Shown here piece after piece: positions 27,801 to 40,069 of a DNA stretch of 64,000 nt. The position numbers and the translations under genes were made by a program. Positions within the stretch are counted from its first letter, which is position 1. The number at the start of each line of letters is the position of its first letter. The notes under the pieces are model-generated. The model saw nothing but the letters and a program-made list of their open reading frames with translations. It did no database searches and was not told where the DNA came from. The stretch covers positions 3,100,001 through 3,164,000 of the forward strand of contig NC_089242.1 of NCBI RefSeq assembly GCF_000512585.2, in the 5' to 3' direction. The DNA is from Kwoniella bestiolae CBS 10118 (lineage: Eukaryota > Basidiomycota > Tremellomycetes > Tremellales > Cryptococcaceae).

Positions 27801-29147
27801 GCTTCCAGGATCGGTGAGTTCATCGTTGAGAGGCCAAGCTATCAATTCGCTGATTCTGACTCTACCTCAATCAGATCTCCTGTTCAGCAATATAAAACAC
27901 CTTTTCTTCCAACCCAGTGAAAAAGAACTTATCGTCATCATTCATGTACATCTCAAAGCACCCATCATGCTTGGTAAAAAGAAGACATACGATGTTCAAT
28001 TCTACCGAGAAGTTTCGGATATGTCCTTCGACGAGACCGGTGGGAAGAAGCGAAGAGCGAGATACGGAGACGAAGATGAGATTGAGCAAGAACAGGAAGA
28101 TCGAAAGCGACGTGCGGAGTTGGACAAACAATTCCATGATTTCGCAAGGAGGATCGAATCTGCCGCTCAAGCTCAACAACATGAATTGGAGGTGGATGTA
28201 CCGTTCAGAGAATTGGGTTTCTCCGGTGTACCTTACCGATCAAACGTGCTATTATTACCTACCACGAACTGTTTGATCCATATCTCGGAATTCCCATTCA
28301 CTGTCATCACTTTATCTGATGTGGAAATTGTGCATTTGGAAAGAGTTCAATTCGGATTGAAGAACTTCGATATGGTATTTGTGTTGAATGACTTCAAGAA
28401 ACCTCCGGTTCATATCAATTCGATCCCGGTCGTTCATCTGGATAACGTCAAGGAATGGTTAGAGTAAGTGCTACCGGGTTCTCACCATGGTAGCTTGCTT
28501 TTAGCTGATCTGTGATTGGTCTCAGTTCATGTGATGTACCTATTTCGGAAGGACCGGTCAATCTCTCTTGGCCACAGATTATGAAGACGGTTAATGATGA
28601 TCCGCTCGCATTTTACGCCGAGGGAGGATGGGAGTTCCTTACTGGTGGTGGATCTGTAAGTGACTTGTGACATTTCAATGCTAGTATGATGATGATGATG
28701 ATGATGATGCTGACGTGGTCGCGATAGGACGCTGAATCTGAAGAATCGGAAGAAGGCTCAGAGTTCGAAGAGGACTCGGATGCGTTCGACGATGAGTCTA
28801 GTTCCGATGATGAGAGTGGATCAGACTGTGAGTTCACTGAATGTCGTAGTACAACAAAGGTACTAACGGTGTGATTGAATGGGGTATAGTTGGTGACGAT
28901 TCTGACGATTCTGGCTCGGATGAAGATCTGAGTGATGAAGGTGATGATTGGGATGAATTGGAGAGAAAAGCTGAAAGAGGTGAGTTTGGCTTTGAATCTG
29001 ACATTTGAAAGAATGGGGATCTGAAGATCGGAGAAACTGAGCTGATATCATGTTGATATGGACATAGCCGATAAGAAACATCGCGAGAAAGGAGGTGACG
29101 ATTCGGATGATGATAGAGGTAAGAAGAAGAAGGGCGGTAGACGATAA
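24871..29147 (+). CDS. SPT16: FACT complex subunit SPT16
   Basis: Histone chaperone of the FACT complex (with Pob3), which loosens and rebuilds nucleosomes during transcription and replication; nuclear. The start MSDVQLDSALFFKRAERIFQAWE matches the family. The N-terminal aminopeptidase-like domain, which is catalytically inactive in this family, runs from about 24.9 to 26.8 kb. A linker follows, rich in Lys and acidic residues. The middle domain (QQSVVLPINGFAVPFHI, then the double PH/Rtt106-like part with VVHLDNVKEWL) is encoded from 27.3 to 28.6 kb. The C-terminus is strongly acidic (runs of D/E/S) and ends in a basic KKKKGGRR, as in other Spt16 proteins. Roughly 1,030 residues with many introns; the one at about 28.66-28.73 kb contains eight ATG trinucleotide repeats. 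The gene looks intact. Confidence 0.96.
28686..28709 (+). repeat. (ATG)8 microsatellite in an SPT16 intron
   Basis: Eight perfect ATG units sit inside an intron, directly before the GCTGAC branch-site sequence and the CGATAG acceptor. Confidence 0.9.
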
Positions 29148-30221
29148 TTAGATATAAAGGTAAAGGCAAGAAGGGGAAACATTCAAGATATCATCATGTT
29201 GTAATTCTAGCTCTATCCGTTTAGTCTAATGATATTTGAAGAGATTAATCGTTTCATGCAGAGTATGATTATCATACTGATCTGTCCCAAGAACATCTTG
29301 GTCATCGCGATAAGAGCAGATATGTGAAGATCGCTTTGCCTTCGATGGTGCTTAGTCACGCTGTCGTCCAGGCTTTCAGGCTAAAGAATTTCAAAGGTAG
29401 ATGAAGGATCGACATAAGAGGTCAATGTATATCGTTCACTCGATTTGGAAGGATACGAATATCATTTTATTTGGTTCCGGCGGATAAAGGAGTCATCTCG
29501 TCCGGGCGCACGGTTATCCAAGTGATCCGGAAACACCGGGTCGTTGTGTTTGAGACTGTGTGAATGCGAGGATGTGTGGAATAGGAGGACACGAACAAGT
29601 TTCATCATCTCTAGTCAGTGTAGCTCATAGCATCTCTACTTAGTACAGTACAGTCCTACTACTGGTGTCTCGCTCGACGCACCTATCCAAAGCTGTGCGG
29701 TAATAAATTAGTCAGTCATTCCAGATGACCTCCTAAAGGAATGCGGATCACGATCTAAAGTGTGTGAGTTACTTGACTAATCGATTCCATTCCAAGCAAG
29801 GGGTAGATAGCAGGAAAGGGGAACAGGGTAGATGGCATCTACTCCTTTGATAATACTGACCCACGGATAAAGCACAAAGCACAGATATTGTCAGCGCCCT
29901 TTGATCTTTAATCGATTGATAATTGATATCCCTCCTTAGTTACCTGCCAAGGACGAGGTATTATCAAGAAGTGCAAAGATGTTATTCATATATCATCTCA
30001 TACTCTTAATTTGGTCGAAATGGAAATTGATTAATTTCTTGGATTACCCCTCACACTCACAAATGTTGGTATAGATAATTATTCATTCTTTGTGTCTTAT
30101 TCGTTCATTCTTTTATAGATCCCATTCTTTACCTATCACTATCTCATCCTCCCAGTCCAGCTCGACCTAGCCTTCAAGTCCTCTTCTACCACCTTTAGGT
30201 TAGACCCGGCTGTATACCACG
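29148..30221. other. intergenic region upstream of the GH2 gene
   Basis: SPT16 3' flank and GH2 promoter. A cluster of CGG/CCG triplets lies at 29477-29539, including two CCGG tetramers five bases apart (29527-29539). AGGGG stress-response-like elements occur near 29800-29825. No RNA gene seen. Confidence 0.5.
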
Positions 30222-33200
30222 ATGATCCCACTGACACTACTTTCCTCCCTACCCCTCCTCTTCCTACTTCTCAGTCCACCCACATCCGCCCAATACGACG
30301 CCGACTCGTCAGGGTACAAACTCCAAACTCCACCTCTCACCACCGACTGGACCGAGAAAGTGGGTACCGACCCATGGGTGGAATACCCGCGACCTCAGCA
30401 GGTCCGAGAGCAATGGCAGAGCCTGAATGGGATTTGGAGGTATCAGAAGGCAAATTCCTCGGAGGACATTGGGATTGTTCCGCGAAATGTCGGTCAGGAT
30501 TGGGGGAGGGCGGTGATGGTTCCGAGCTGTATTGAAAGTGGATTGAGTGGTGAGTTGAGCCTCTGCTGGTAGAGGAGCTGTCCGATTCGGAGAGGGATTT
30601 TCGAGGAATTTGGATGTCAAGTGCTAACATGGGATGTTTGTTTCCCCTTCACTTCACAGGCCTCCAAGTCGATATCAAAGATAACGAGTTCTCATGGTTC
30701 CAAACCAAATTCGATGTACCCTCGGAATGGAAGGATCAATCCCTGTTGATCAATTTCGGTGCGGTAGATTACGAAGCTACTGTCTTTGTCAACGTGAGTC
30801 TGCCCACCAACTCATGTGCTGGATCTCCTCCTTTGACTAACTTTGGGTAATGTTTGTATAGGGCAAGAACGCTACGACGCATAAAGGTGGATTCACCCGA
30901 TTCGACGCGGAGATCAGCTCTTTGGTGGAATATGGACAGGAGAACGAGATTAGTGTTTTCGTACATGATCCGACTGATAGTGAAGAGTTCGTTGTCCCTG
31001 GTGAGTTGAGTTGATCCCCTTTCCTCCCCTACTGCTTCCATCACGACCGTTCTTGTATTGTAGTTGAGCACGGGATCGCATTTATGCTAATTTGGCGTGT
31101 TTCGGATATAGTGGGAAAACAAACTAGAGATCCGAGTCATATATTCTACACACCCTGCAGTGGGATCTGGCAAAGCGTTTTCATCGAACCTGTGCCTAAG
31201 ACTTATATCCTCAGAATCGATCTGAGCGGTGATATGGATGGTGTAGGTAAGTACCTTCTGTTCCTGGCCCTCTTTTCACTTGTCTTGTCTACTTTGTATC
31301 ACTGGAGTAGAAGTGAATCTGAATCTGACATCCGGTGTGATTGACATCCCAAAGGAACAATCAACGTCCACACCTCCGACTCATCCGAGCAATCCGTCAA
31401 GCTCTCCATATCCGACTCTGAGGGGACGGCATACGAGACTAATGAAAATACCGAAACTTCGTTCAATTTCACTTTGCCCAATGTCAGGCTCTGGTCTCCC
31501 GATTCGCCGACTCTGTACAATGTCACTGTCACCATGGGTGACGATGTTGTGGACACGTACATGGGCTTCAGGAGTATAGCTTCAGGCGTGGTCAGTGGTA
31601 TTATGAGACCATTGTTGAATGGGGAGTTCATTTTCGCTTTCGGTACGCTCGAGTGAGTTTTTCCCCATAAAATTCTCTTTCGTCGCTGTCCTTCTCTCAT
31701 TGGATTCGCCCCTGGCGGACAAAGCGTCTAGATCATTCTGGAAACCGTATGACTGACTCGAGTGTAATTCAAGCCAAGGATACTGGCCCGATGGCCTTTA
31801 CACCCCTCCATCATATGAGGCATTAAAGTTCGATTTACAGTTCCTGAAAGAGATGGGCTTCAACATGGTACGAAAACATATCAAAGTTGAGACCGACCTA
31901 TTCTACAGAGCGTGCGACGAGTTGGGGTTATTGGTTATCCAGGATATGCCCAGTACGACCGCCAGAAAAGATTTCCGACCGAATCAAGAGCGTGAGTAGT
32001 AATCCCCCTTTACGACCTATCGTGCTTGATAACGATGTCGTCTCGCTTGCTCCTTATTCATAATGAGCTGGGATCTCAAGCTGATTCTCCGTTTTCAATC
32101 CCACAGAACAAGCTCAATTCGTCACTGAGTTGAGGGAGCTGGTCAATCTACATAAATCGTTCCCCTCGATATTCACCTGGGTGATCTACAACGAGGGATG
32201 GGGTCAACCTGAGGATGGGCCCGAGGTCAAACATGCTCCGATGGTTAAGGATCTCGATCCGACCAGGCTGGTAGATGCTACGAGTGGATGGAACGATCAT
32301 CGTGCGGGAGATTATTCAGATAATCATCATGTGAGTAGACTGTGTACGACGATGCGAGTGTACCATTACCTGATGCTATCTTTTCTGTTGCGATACGATA
32401 TAGTATCCTGATCCGCAATGTGGGATAGAAAGTGTGGCACCCCCATCTGGGAAATACGATGCCGCCAGAATTGGGATCCAGGGTGAATTTGGTGGATTGA
32501 GTTACAACGTCTCGATCGATCAGTGAGTGAGACGTCGTCCGTCTTAGATCACACGAATCTCTTCTTGAAAGGATATGCTGAATCCCAATGTGACTTGTTG
32601 TAGCCTGTGGAACGTACCCAAAGCTATCGCAGAGATGAACCAGACTTATGAGATTGACGAGACGCTGGAGGAATGGAATACTAGATCTGTAAGTTGCACG
32701 TTGTTCCTATTCCTCGTGTTCCAAAGCTGATTCTTTTTCTCTATTGTGTAATGATCCAGCGTGATCTCCTTGGAATGCTCGAAAGCCAGGTGACCAACTA
32801 CGCCTGTTCGGGTGCCGTGTGGACTCAGACTGTTGATGTTGAAGGTGAGATCAATGGCTTGATGACTTAGTGAGTTTGATCGGATCGTTTCCCCTCTTAC
32901 GAGGAGTATCATCAAGTGAATTGCTCAGATACTGATTATGTCTCTTGATACCACGTAGTGATCGAAGGATGGAAAGAGTCGATAAAGCCATATGGAAAGA
33001 AGCCATCCAAAACATATTCTCAGCAGCCACCGACCGAGGTGCAGGCTCCGGTTCTGGCTCGGGGGGGAACGCAACCAAGACCAGTGAAGATGGACCTAGC
33101 AGCAGCAGTGCGAAAGCGCAGTCTAATGTAGCTACTAGTGGATTATCGACCAACGAAACTAGGAAGAATAGCAGGGGGTCGCAGATAAAGCTTGACGTTA

Positions 33201-33247
33201 ATGTTGGTGCTCTGTTGGGTTTGGGTGGAATCCTTTTGAACCTATGA
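30222..33247 (+). CDS. secreted glycoside hydrolase family 2 protein, probably GPI-anchored
   Basis: A retaining exo-glycosidase of the GH2 clan (beta-galactosidase, beta-glucuronidase or beta-mannosidase type). The signal peptide is MIPLTLLSSLPLLFLLLSPP...SAQ. Next come a jelly-roll sugar-binding domain (WQSLNGIWRYQ, INFGAVDYEATVFVNGK, KGGFTRFDAEI), an Ig-like domain (RLWSPDSPTLYNVTVTMGDD) and the TIM barrel (GFNMVRKHIKVETDLFYRACDELGLLVIQDMP). The predicted acid/base Glu is in WVIYNEGWGQ and the nucleophile Glu in IQGEFGGLS. The C-terminal ~80 residues are Gly/Ser/Thr-rich and end in a short hydrophobic tail (LDVNVGALLGLGGILLNL), which fits a GPI signal and cell-wall or plasma-membrane attachment. 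About 800 residues in roughly ten exons. The substrate cannot be read from sequence. Confidence 0.9.
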
Positions 33248-33825
33248 CCTATAAGTTGTATCAGCACGGCGTTTATGATCGATGGATGGAGGATAGAAGA
33301 CGATCGTTGTAGATATACACAAGTGAGTGGTCTGATAAACATATAGTATATAGATGGACTTGTATATAAATCGGTATAGTACATTAGGCGACGGGACATT
33401 AACTCATTTCTTATCTATATTATCTATAGCAATTAGTACATGCACATATAAACTGTTCGTGCTGTACAGCATAGCTTAGCATTTAAGTAATGAATCGCAA
33501 GTCCAATGTAGGAGTTGTGCCCACCTAATCATGGACATTGATAGCGATTGTAGCAATGACATCCTTGAAATAAGGCGAAGATGGACCTGCGCAGAAACGC
33601 AGCTTCGTCTCAACGTCAGTGAAAGTCACTTCTGCACATCTGCGCTTCGAAACATATGGTTCCTTGAGCGGAACGTTGAATACACCGGAAATACATGTTC
33701 GCCATCTCAAAAACCCAGAAAGAGTAGAAATAAAAACAAAATAGACAAAAGCACACGATCTTCAATCTTCCATACTATACTCCAAGTAGCTATCTATCCA
33801 TTACCAGAACCAAAACACACCACCT
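33248..33825. other. tail-to-tail intergenic region
   Basis: Lies between the convergent 3' ends of the GH2 gene and the Zn2Cys6 gene. It is AT-rich with no gene; the short frames are chance. Confidence 0.55.
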
Positions 33826-36591
33826 CTACCCCAATTGATCCCACAATCCTCTCGCACTTCCCAAATCCCTATTCCCCGCACCCCCATCCAAAGCATTCCC
33901 CAAAGTATAACCATCAAAGTTGAAATCGCCCGAATTGTACCAAAGTTGAGTCATCGCATTCCAAGCTATCGTATTTTCGTCCGTCTGTGCCGGAGCAATG
34001 TCGGTTGTCGGTGTTGGCGCTACACCAGCAGATTCAGGTTGAGATTCCGTCAGAGGACCATATCTGACCAATAATAGATCGGACAATTTCCTGAAAATCT
34101 CTTTATATTTCGAAGTCTCTTTCAACGATTTACTGAAGATCTCTAATAACTCATTACACTGTTCCAACCTCTTCTTGACCTCTTCTTTCCATGCTGCATT
34201 TTCCAGCAGGGTTTTATCCCTCGAGTCGAATTCGCATAAACAATAAAGGAGGGAAATGCAAGATAAGAACTGGTTGGATATGTTGATGAGGTTGTAAGAG
34301 ACTTTGTTCGATTTGTACAAATTCAGATAAAGTTCGACGCAGTTCAAACTTGATTCGTGGAGGACCTTCAATTTCTCGCCATTCATCGAGGGGAACAAGG
34401 GTGAAGGTCTGTGTAAGAGGCATAGGAGCTGCTGATAGTTTAGGAGGAACCATGAATACGAAGTGTGGATCATACTTCCGCTGTCCCCGTCTTGGGGCTG
34501 ATCATCGTCGGAAGGCGATAAGGGACATTCAGCTAACCACGTATCGAGCTGTTTGTGCAGGTCGTGAATTATGTTTGATCGTCCTTCTTCAGGTAAGGTA
34601 TTCTGCTCGCCAGAGACCGAATAGACAGTGGAGAGTATCACACCTCCGAGCCGACGGAGTTTGGTGATGTGTCGGGTGAAGTCGATTCGGGGTCTACCTC
34701 GGTACGGTTCATCGGCAGGTAAAGGCGATGGAAGCTATGCGAGATCAGAGTCAGCTGAAAGCTCCGGATATGACCACGGTTGTTTGGAGAGCTCACCTCA
34801 ACATCGATATCGTTATCAGCGATTGCAAGTGGTTTAGATAATGTCACTGCCACCAATCTATCAAGATTGAACAGCGAATAGAATACCCTCTTTCGATGCT
34901 CGACCACACTTGCAGGTAAGGTTGAATCGTCGACTCTTCGGTGCAGGTTGAGGGCGATGGCGATCCTAGCAGCAAAGCCAACTACGTGCCAGAGCGAAAT
35001 GCCAGATGGATCGAACATCGCGTAGATACCGAGAAGAATGAGAGATTGAACGCATAGCTGGAATAATGAATTGATATCAGCATCGATGTGCGGTATAAGC
35101 GGCGATATGACGTACGATATCCTCTCTCCCTACCGCAGCCTGTAGACTCGCAAAAGCCCGATCTTTGTATACCTTCGAGAAACCCTTTTCAACTTCACCT
35201 GTCCTTTCTTTATTGGTCGTACCGATAGCAATGACCATGAAAAGTAGGAATTCTTTCCCCGCCCAATGTTCGGCATCTTCATTGGATTGTTGTGGTTGAC
35301 CTGAGGTGTTATAGGTACTGCCTCTTCTATTGCCAGATTGATCTTGACGGTAGATGTCATCCATATCTTTCAGAAACTCATGTTTATCTAAGAAAGGGTA
35401 TGAAATAGCATTCATGACGAAAAACGACTCAACAGCCTGTTGAGCGACTTCGTAAGGGGGTAAAGGGCTTTGTTGAGTTTGACCGAACGCGGTCCTTGTA
35501 GTAGCCTCAGATCTCTGATTGTTCGAAGATGATAGCGAGTCAAGCGTAACGTGATTATCGCCCCCGAAGACGGGACTTGAAAGGTCGCTTGATCGGACTG
35601 ATAATATGGTTTTTGACATTGCTGCGAAATCGGCTTGAGTAGTCAACTGACTAGGGAATTGATGATCGTCGAATATCTCTCTTTCGGGTGGGGGTGGTAA
35701 TCCTCTTTCCAAGTTTGATATGGCAGATTCCAGATGTTGGATCCTTTCTGCTGCAGAGGCGATTTGCGATGTTAATGCTATATTATCCGCTTTGAGATTG
35801 GTGACGTATCTAGTGAAGTAGAAACGCTCAATATATCAGATGATCGATCGCTTGGTGAGCAAAGTCGAGAGCAGCTGAACTCACCCAGCAGTAGCAGGAC
35901 TCAGTTCAAATACACAAGCTACATCCGCTTTGTTACAGCCCGCACATCTTGGTTTCGCATTATCGCATTTCCTCTTGATCTTATGACATCTCACACAGGC
36001 CTGAGCAGCACCTTTGGGAGGATGTATATACACCGGACCCAATTTGAAATCGCCTGAAGGGTCCGCATAATCCAAGACCCCATCTTCAGGTATTCCATCG
36101 TCTTTGACACCATTTCTATTATCCTTGGATTGACGGGGTTTACTGACTCTAGCCCTCTTTCGTGGCTTGGGTTTATCTGATTTACTACCATCTTCGTTCT
36201 CCCCATCTTTATCTCCCTCTGTGGGGGGTTGGTCTTGATCTTGAAGACCGGAAGTTGAATATTCTGGATCGTGTTGTTGATGCGAGTCATCACGATACCC
36301 TTCTTCCCATGGATGAGGATGTCTGCTATTCCCACCAGCGGAATAGGATCCATTGCCCCATCCGGACCTCTCGTCTCGCGCGGACGAGCTCTGATAGCCA
36401 TTACTGTTTATACCATGGGGTGATTGATCGCCTGCGTCGTGGTCTGAATGAGATCCACGTCGTTTGATGTTGGGTGGTAAGCCGTCTTCACCCATCAGTT
36501 CAGGTGCGATGACCATTGATGGGTCGCTGCCGTTCTCCAGTGCTGCGGACAGGGTGGATATGGGAGGTAGAGTCGGTGGGGTGAATGACAT
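33826..36591 (-). CDS. Zn2Cys6 fungal-specific transcription factor
   Basis: Nuclear DNA-binding regulator. The likely start at 36591 gives MSFTPPTLPPISTLSAALEN; an upstream in-frame ATG would add a tail with no family character. A long low-complexity acidic/basic region is followed near residue 200 by the binuclear zinc cluster CVRCHKIKRKCDNAKPRCAGC...C, with all six Cys present. A coiled-coil-like heptad segment follows (LKADNIALTSQIASAAERIQ), as is usual for dimerising zinc cluster proteins. The C-terminal half carries the fungal_trans domain (SLWHVVGFAARIAIALNLHR, RKRVFYSLFNLDRLVAVTLSKP). About 850 residues in four to five exons. The target genes are unknown. Two CGG-N6-CCG sites just upstream suggest self-regulation or control of the divergent neighbour. 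Confidence 0.92.
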
Positions 36592-36777
36592 GATGGTGGT
36601 GTAGTCTGCTGAGCTGGAACGGTTGATGTATGCGCAAGTTGCAGTACGCTTTGTATGGTGAGTGGTGAGTGTAATATGATGTTTTTGGTTTGGTTTGTTT
36701 GCGGGGAAGAGGATGAGTAGAGTAGTATGATGTGACTGTCTTTTGATATTACCCTGATATGAGTGATATGCTGTTTC

Positions 36778-36789
36778 CGGTGAGTGCCG
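36778..36789. promoter_or_regulatory. CGG-N6-CCG zinc-cluster-type site 1
   Basis: CGG TGAGTG CCG. Inverted CGG triplets six bases apart are the classic site layout of homodimeric Zn2Cys6 factors such as yeast Ppr1. It lies about 190 bp upstream of the start of a Zn2Cys6 gene. Confidence 0.5.
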
Positions 36790-36804
36790 CTTTCCGCCAA
36801 CTTG

Positions 36805-36816
36805 CGGAGATATCCG
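36805..36816. promoter_or_regulatory. CGG-N6-CCG zinc-cluster-type site 2
   Basis: CGG AGATAT CCG, inside the longer inverted repeat TTGCGGA-GATA-TCCGCAA (36802-36819). Its centre is 27 bp from that of site 1. Confidence 0.55.
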
Positions 36817-37077
36817 CAATTATAATTATAATTGCTGTACTACCAAGCAATGACGTGGATTTAAAACTCCTTGTTATCGTGTTCTTTATCACGTGATTCG
36901 CTCCCTTCGGCTTAGACCGATACTCGTTGATAAACACATGTAAAGTGAGGTGATCACGATCAGTTCGAGTAGAAACAGGAAAACACACTGATCAAGGATA
37001 AGTTGAAAGAGAAAGAGGGATCCTGTTCTCTTCTCTTCTCTTCCTCGTCTCCACTCATCGAGATTCTCACCTTCAGC

Positions 37078-38823
37078 ATGACCAACGCTGTCTCGTCAAA
37101 CGGTGTATCGCCTTCAGAGCCTGTGGATATCCTCCTCATAGGTCTGGGTTCAATCGGTTCGGTTTACGCTTATCTTCTCGAAAGAGTGAGTAATGAGCAG
37201 TGAGCATCGTCTGGTTGGACTTTCGAACTGACATGATGATGTAGAGTGGGAAAGCACGAGTGACTGCTGTAGCTCGATCTAATTACGAGCTGTACACTAC
37301 CACTGGAGTAACGTTACATACAGATAGATTTGGGATCATTGAAGGTTGGAAGCCGTACAAGGGTGAGCTCAGATTTGTCCTTCTCGTGAATGAAATACGA
37401 GAAGCTGACGATGTACAAAACTGATAGTCGTTAGATCCCAAGCTGAAGCACTTGCCAATGGACAACGATATGCAATTTGCGTGGTATGCACCAAATGCTT
37501 GCCCGACGTATTGCCCAATTCTGTATTACTCAAAGAAGCTATCGAAAGTGGTCAGATAGGTTCATGGAATTTGATCCAGGTGAGCTGCAATGATCCCTCT
37601 TTGCGAGGTGGTACAACCGAGCTGACGAGAAGATACAGAATGGTCTTGGTATCGAAGAGGATTTGTATCAAGCTGTGAAACACCTCGGTACGCCAGTTAT
37701 GTCGAGTCCTGCTTGGATAGGTATAGTCACGGAAGGCAGCTTAGTTAGATGGAGAGGTAAAGTGAGTTTCCGCTCTTAGTCCTTGTTCGCAGCTGGCCCT
37801 TGAGCAGTACAAGTATTGGACCTTAGCTGATGTATATGTTAGGATACCTTGGTTACCGGTTTGTACCCGCCTTTACCAGCTAAAGAAACCAGCAGTGGTG
37901 AACCAAGGATATTTACAGAAAGAGAGAAAGATGCTTTGAAGCTTTGGGTGGACCTTTTGACTGCTGGAGAAGGATATGTGCACCCTACAGACCACATCGA
38001 TTCAATCAGGTTCTCAAAGGTATGTTCCGTCGTATCCACGGTCTCGCTTCGTCTTTCATATGACCATGATCGCCTACCTTGCATATTTTCAGCCCATCAT
38101 GGCAGATTAAGCTTGAGCTGACGATATGATCTGTCCATCTCAACTTAGAACGTATGGAACTGTGCTTGGGCTGTAGTAACAGGCTTGATCCGACACACGG
38201 CATTACAGTTCAGTTACCTTAGTCCAACTGAGGAAGGTTATATCAAGGATTACTTTATGGAGATTGTGGATACAGGGTTCAAGTCTGGATTACTGTACGA
38301 AGGGATGGTTCAATATCCTGCTGGAGATACTATGGGAGACGCGAAGAGTGTGGTTGATAGAGCTTGGACGGTGGTGAGTTGTTTGTATTCAGGACTCGAT
38401 TTCTACTCGACTTCATTGCATTCTCTCGATGATTTTCTCGATCTGTCCCTATCGCATAATGACCAATCGAAGTCCCTGCGAACCAAGTCTTACTCGTCAA
38501 ATGGACTGTTCTCTGTCATCTCAGAATTCTTGTGTGAGCCCCAATCGGATACCTAAGCTGATAGCCTACTTCTCCCATAGCTCACAGGTACAGCCCGAGA
38601 ACGAGGAGTAGGGCACAAATATTCCCTCTTGATTGACGTGGAGCAGAACAGACCATTCGAAGTTGAAGTCATCGTCGGATCAGTACTGAACATCGCCAAG
38701 GAGAACAACCTCGTCACGCCAAGGTTGGAGTTCGCTTATGCCATGTTGAAGGCTTTACAGCTGGAAATCATCAGGGATAACGATAAGAAGAAAGTGAAGA
38801 AGGCTGATGAGGTTGGTGCGTAG
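37078..38823 (+). CDS. ketopantoate reductase-like (ApbA/PanE family) oxidoreductase
   Basis: Resembles 2-dehydropantoate 2-reductase, which uses NADPH to make pantoate on the route to pantothenate and CoA. The N-terminal Rossmann motif is ILLIGLGSIGSVYAYLLER. The segments YAICVVCTKCLP and IGSWNLIQNGLGIEEDL match the family's nucleotide-binding domain. The C-terminal helical domain has RFSKNVWNCAWAVVTGL (Lys and Asn at the expected catalytic spots), GHKYSLLIDVEQNRPFEVEVI and ENNLVTPRLEFAYAMLKAL. About 400 residues in roughly eight exons. Many fungi have several such paralogues with unknown substrates, so the pantothenate role is inference. It shares a promoter region with the Zn2Cys6 factor. 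Confidence 0.88.
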
Positions 38824-39284
38824 CAGTCGAATCTGGGGGTACTGGATATCTTTGAGTAGGGGAGTGATCGCACGAACCAGGAAGAAAGCAGAGTAATTGA
38901 TCTTCATATATCAGCTAAGAGTAACATCATTGGGTGATGGTAGGATTGTACATAGATTATATAGATTTCATACATGCATTGCACATACTTCGATCTGTCC
39001 ACTAACAATAAACATATTGATACTCACAGTAAGATGGATATTTTGAGCATTCATTGAGCGGGTAGACATCCTTTCAACCATTTCTCCGTTTACACGACGA
39101 TCAATAACCAAAGATGTCCGATCCTTTACCATGATCTCCCCTAACTGATCTATAGGTTTATGGCAGTAGATACTATTGCAGTGTGTCCATACCAGAACAA
39201 GACCTTGATAGGTAGCCTTACAATTAGTCTACACACGCTTACCAATAAGATAAAGACAATACCAGTTATCGACACAGAAACACC
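38824..39284. other. intergenic region upstream of the small gene
   Basis: 3' flank of the reductase gene and promoter of the 39285 gene. No feature seen. Confidence 0.5.
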
Positions 39285-39971
39285 ATGGCAGAAGACAAGA
39301 AGAGGTTCCCCTTACCTCCCGGAGTAGGCGCTGGGAAACCCGACCATCCATTTGCAGTCACCGTAGAGGATCCCATACCTGTGAGTGCGGTCTCCCATCG
39401 GCTCTGTGTTTGTCAACTTCAACCTCATTCTTCAGCCCCCCGGGTCAATAAGTGGTTGAGTGCTCATCATGCTTCCGTTGGTAGAACGCAATTGTGCCTG
39501 ATGGGTATGGTATAAAGTATCACGCATACCACACCATGTGAGTTTGCTTCTCGCATCGAGGCGATCCTTATAGCTAATATGCTCCATGCCTATGCGATCA
39601 GTACTGAGGGAGTTTTGTAAGTTTCGCATTCCTTCACAGCGCTTGATGCTCGAGTCAGCCTAGTAACACATCTCGAAAGCCTCCCATCCGGCACCTCCCT
39701 ACCTGGCGGAGCGGTCCTCCCAATGTCATCCGTAGCTGATTTCCCAATGGTCTTACCGATGGGTACGAAGTTACCCGGTGGAGTGATGGTTCCCGTGAGT
39801 GCTATCTTCTTCCACCAGACACTAATCATTAGTAATTAACGATATGTTACTGACCACACTGGTGGTGCTACCTGTGTTGGCAATCGGAACACATAGATCG
39901 TGATGCAGAAAGTCGAGAAGAAATCCGTATCAGTCCCCGACCCACCCGGACCGATCTGCTCGATTCAGTAG
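39285..39971 (+). CDS. small hypothetical protein, five exons
   Basis: I do not recognise it. The exons, joined by eye, read MAEDKKRFPLPPGVGAGKP..., then NAIVPDGYGIKYHAYHT, then ITEGV, then FLVTHLESLPSGTSLPGGAV...LPMGTKLPGGVMVP, then IVMQKVEKKSVSVPDPPGPI ending at TAG 39971. Each junction keeps the frame with GTGAGT or GTAAGT donors and AG acceptors, giving about 120 residues. It has no signal peptide and no membrane segment, and it is rich in Pro, Gly and Val. If intron 1 instead ends at the nearer CAG (about 39435), the frame stops after seven codons, so a splice choice there would switch the product off. It is convergent with CCT8, whose stop lies 99 bp away. Confidence 0.6.
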
Positions 39972-40069
39972 ATACCATCGGTAATCTGACAAATATCTTG
40001 TGTATCCATATATATGCATTACATTCCCCATCTTCACTGTATTCTACTCCCACGCCCCTTTCTTCTCCA

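Larger units (their letters stand above)
36592..37077. promoter_or_regulatory. divergent promoter between Zn2Cys6 factor and ketopantoate-reductase-like gene
   Basis: A 486-bp shared upstream region. It holds two CGG-N6-CCG sites (36778-36816), a TATAATTATAATT stretch right after them, a CACGTG E-box at 36890-36895, and a CT-rich run just before the plus-strand ATG. Confidence 0.6.

Noticed and set aside
39432..39629. 65-residue minus-strand frame
   Set aside because: Covers exons and introns of the plus-strand small gene, whose junctions all keep frame; the antisense frame has no support.
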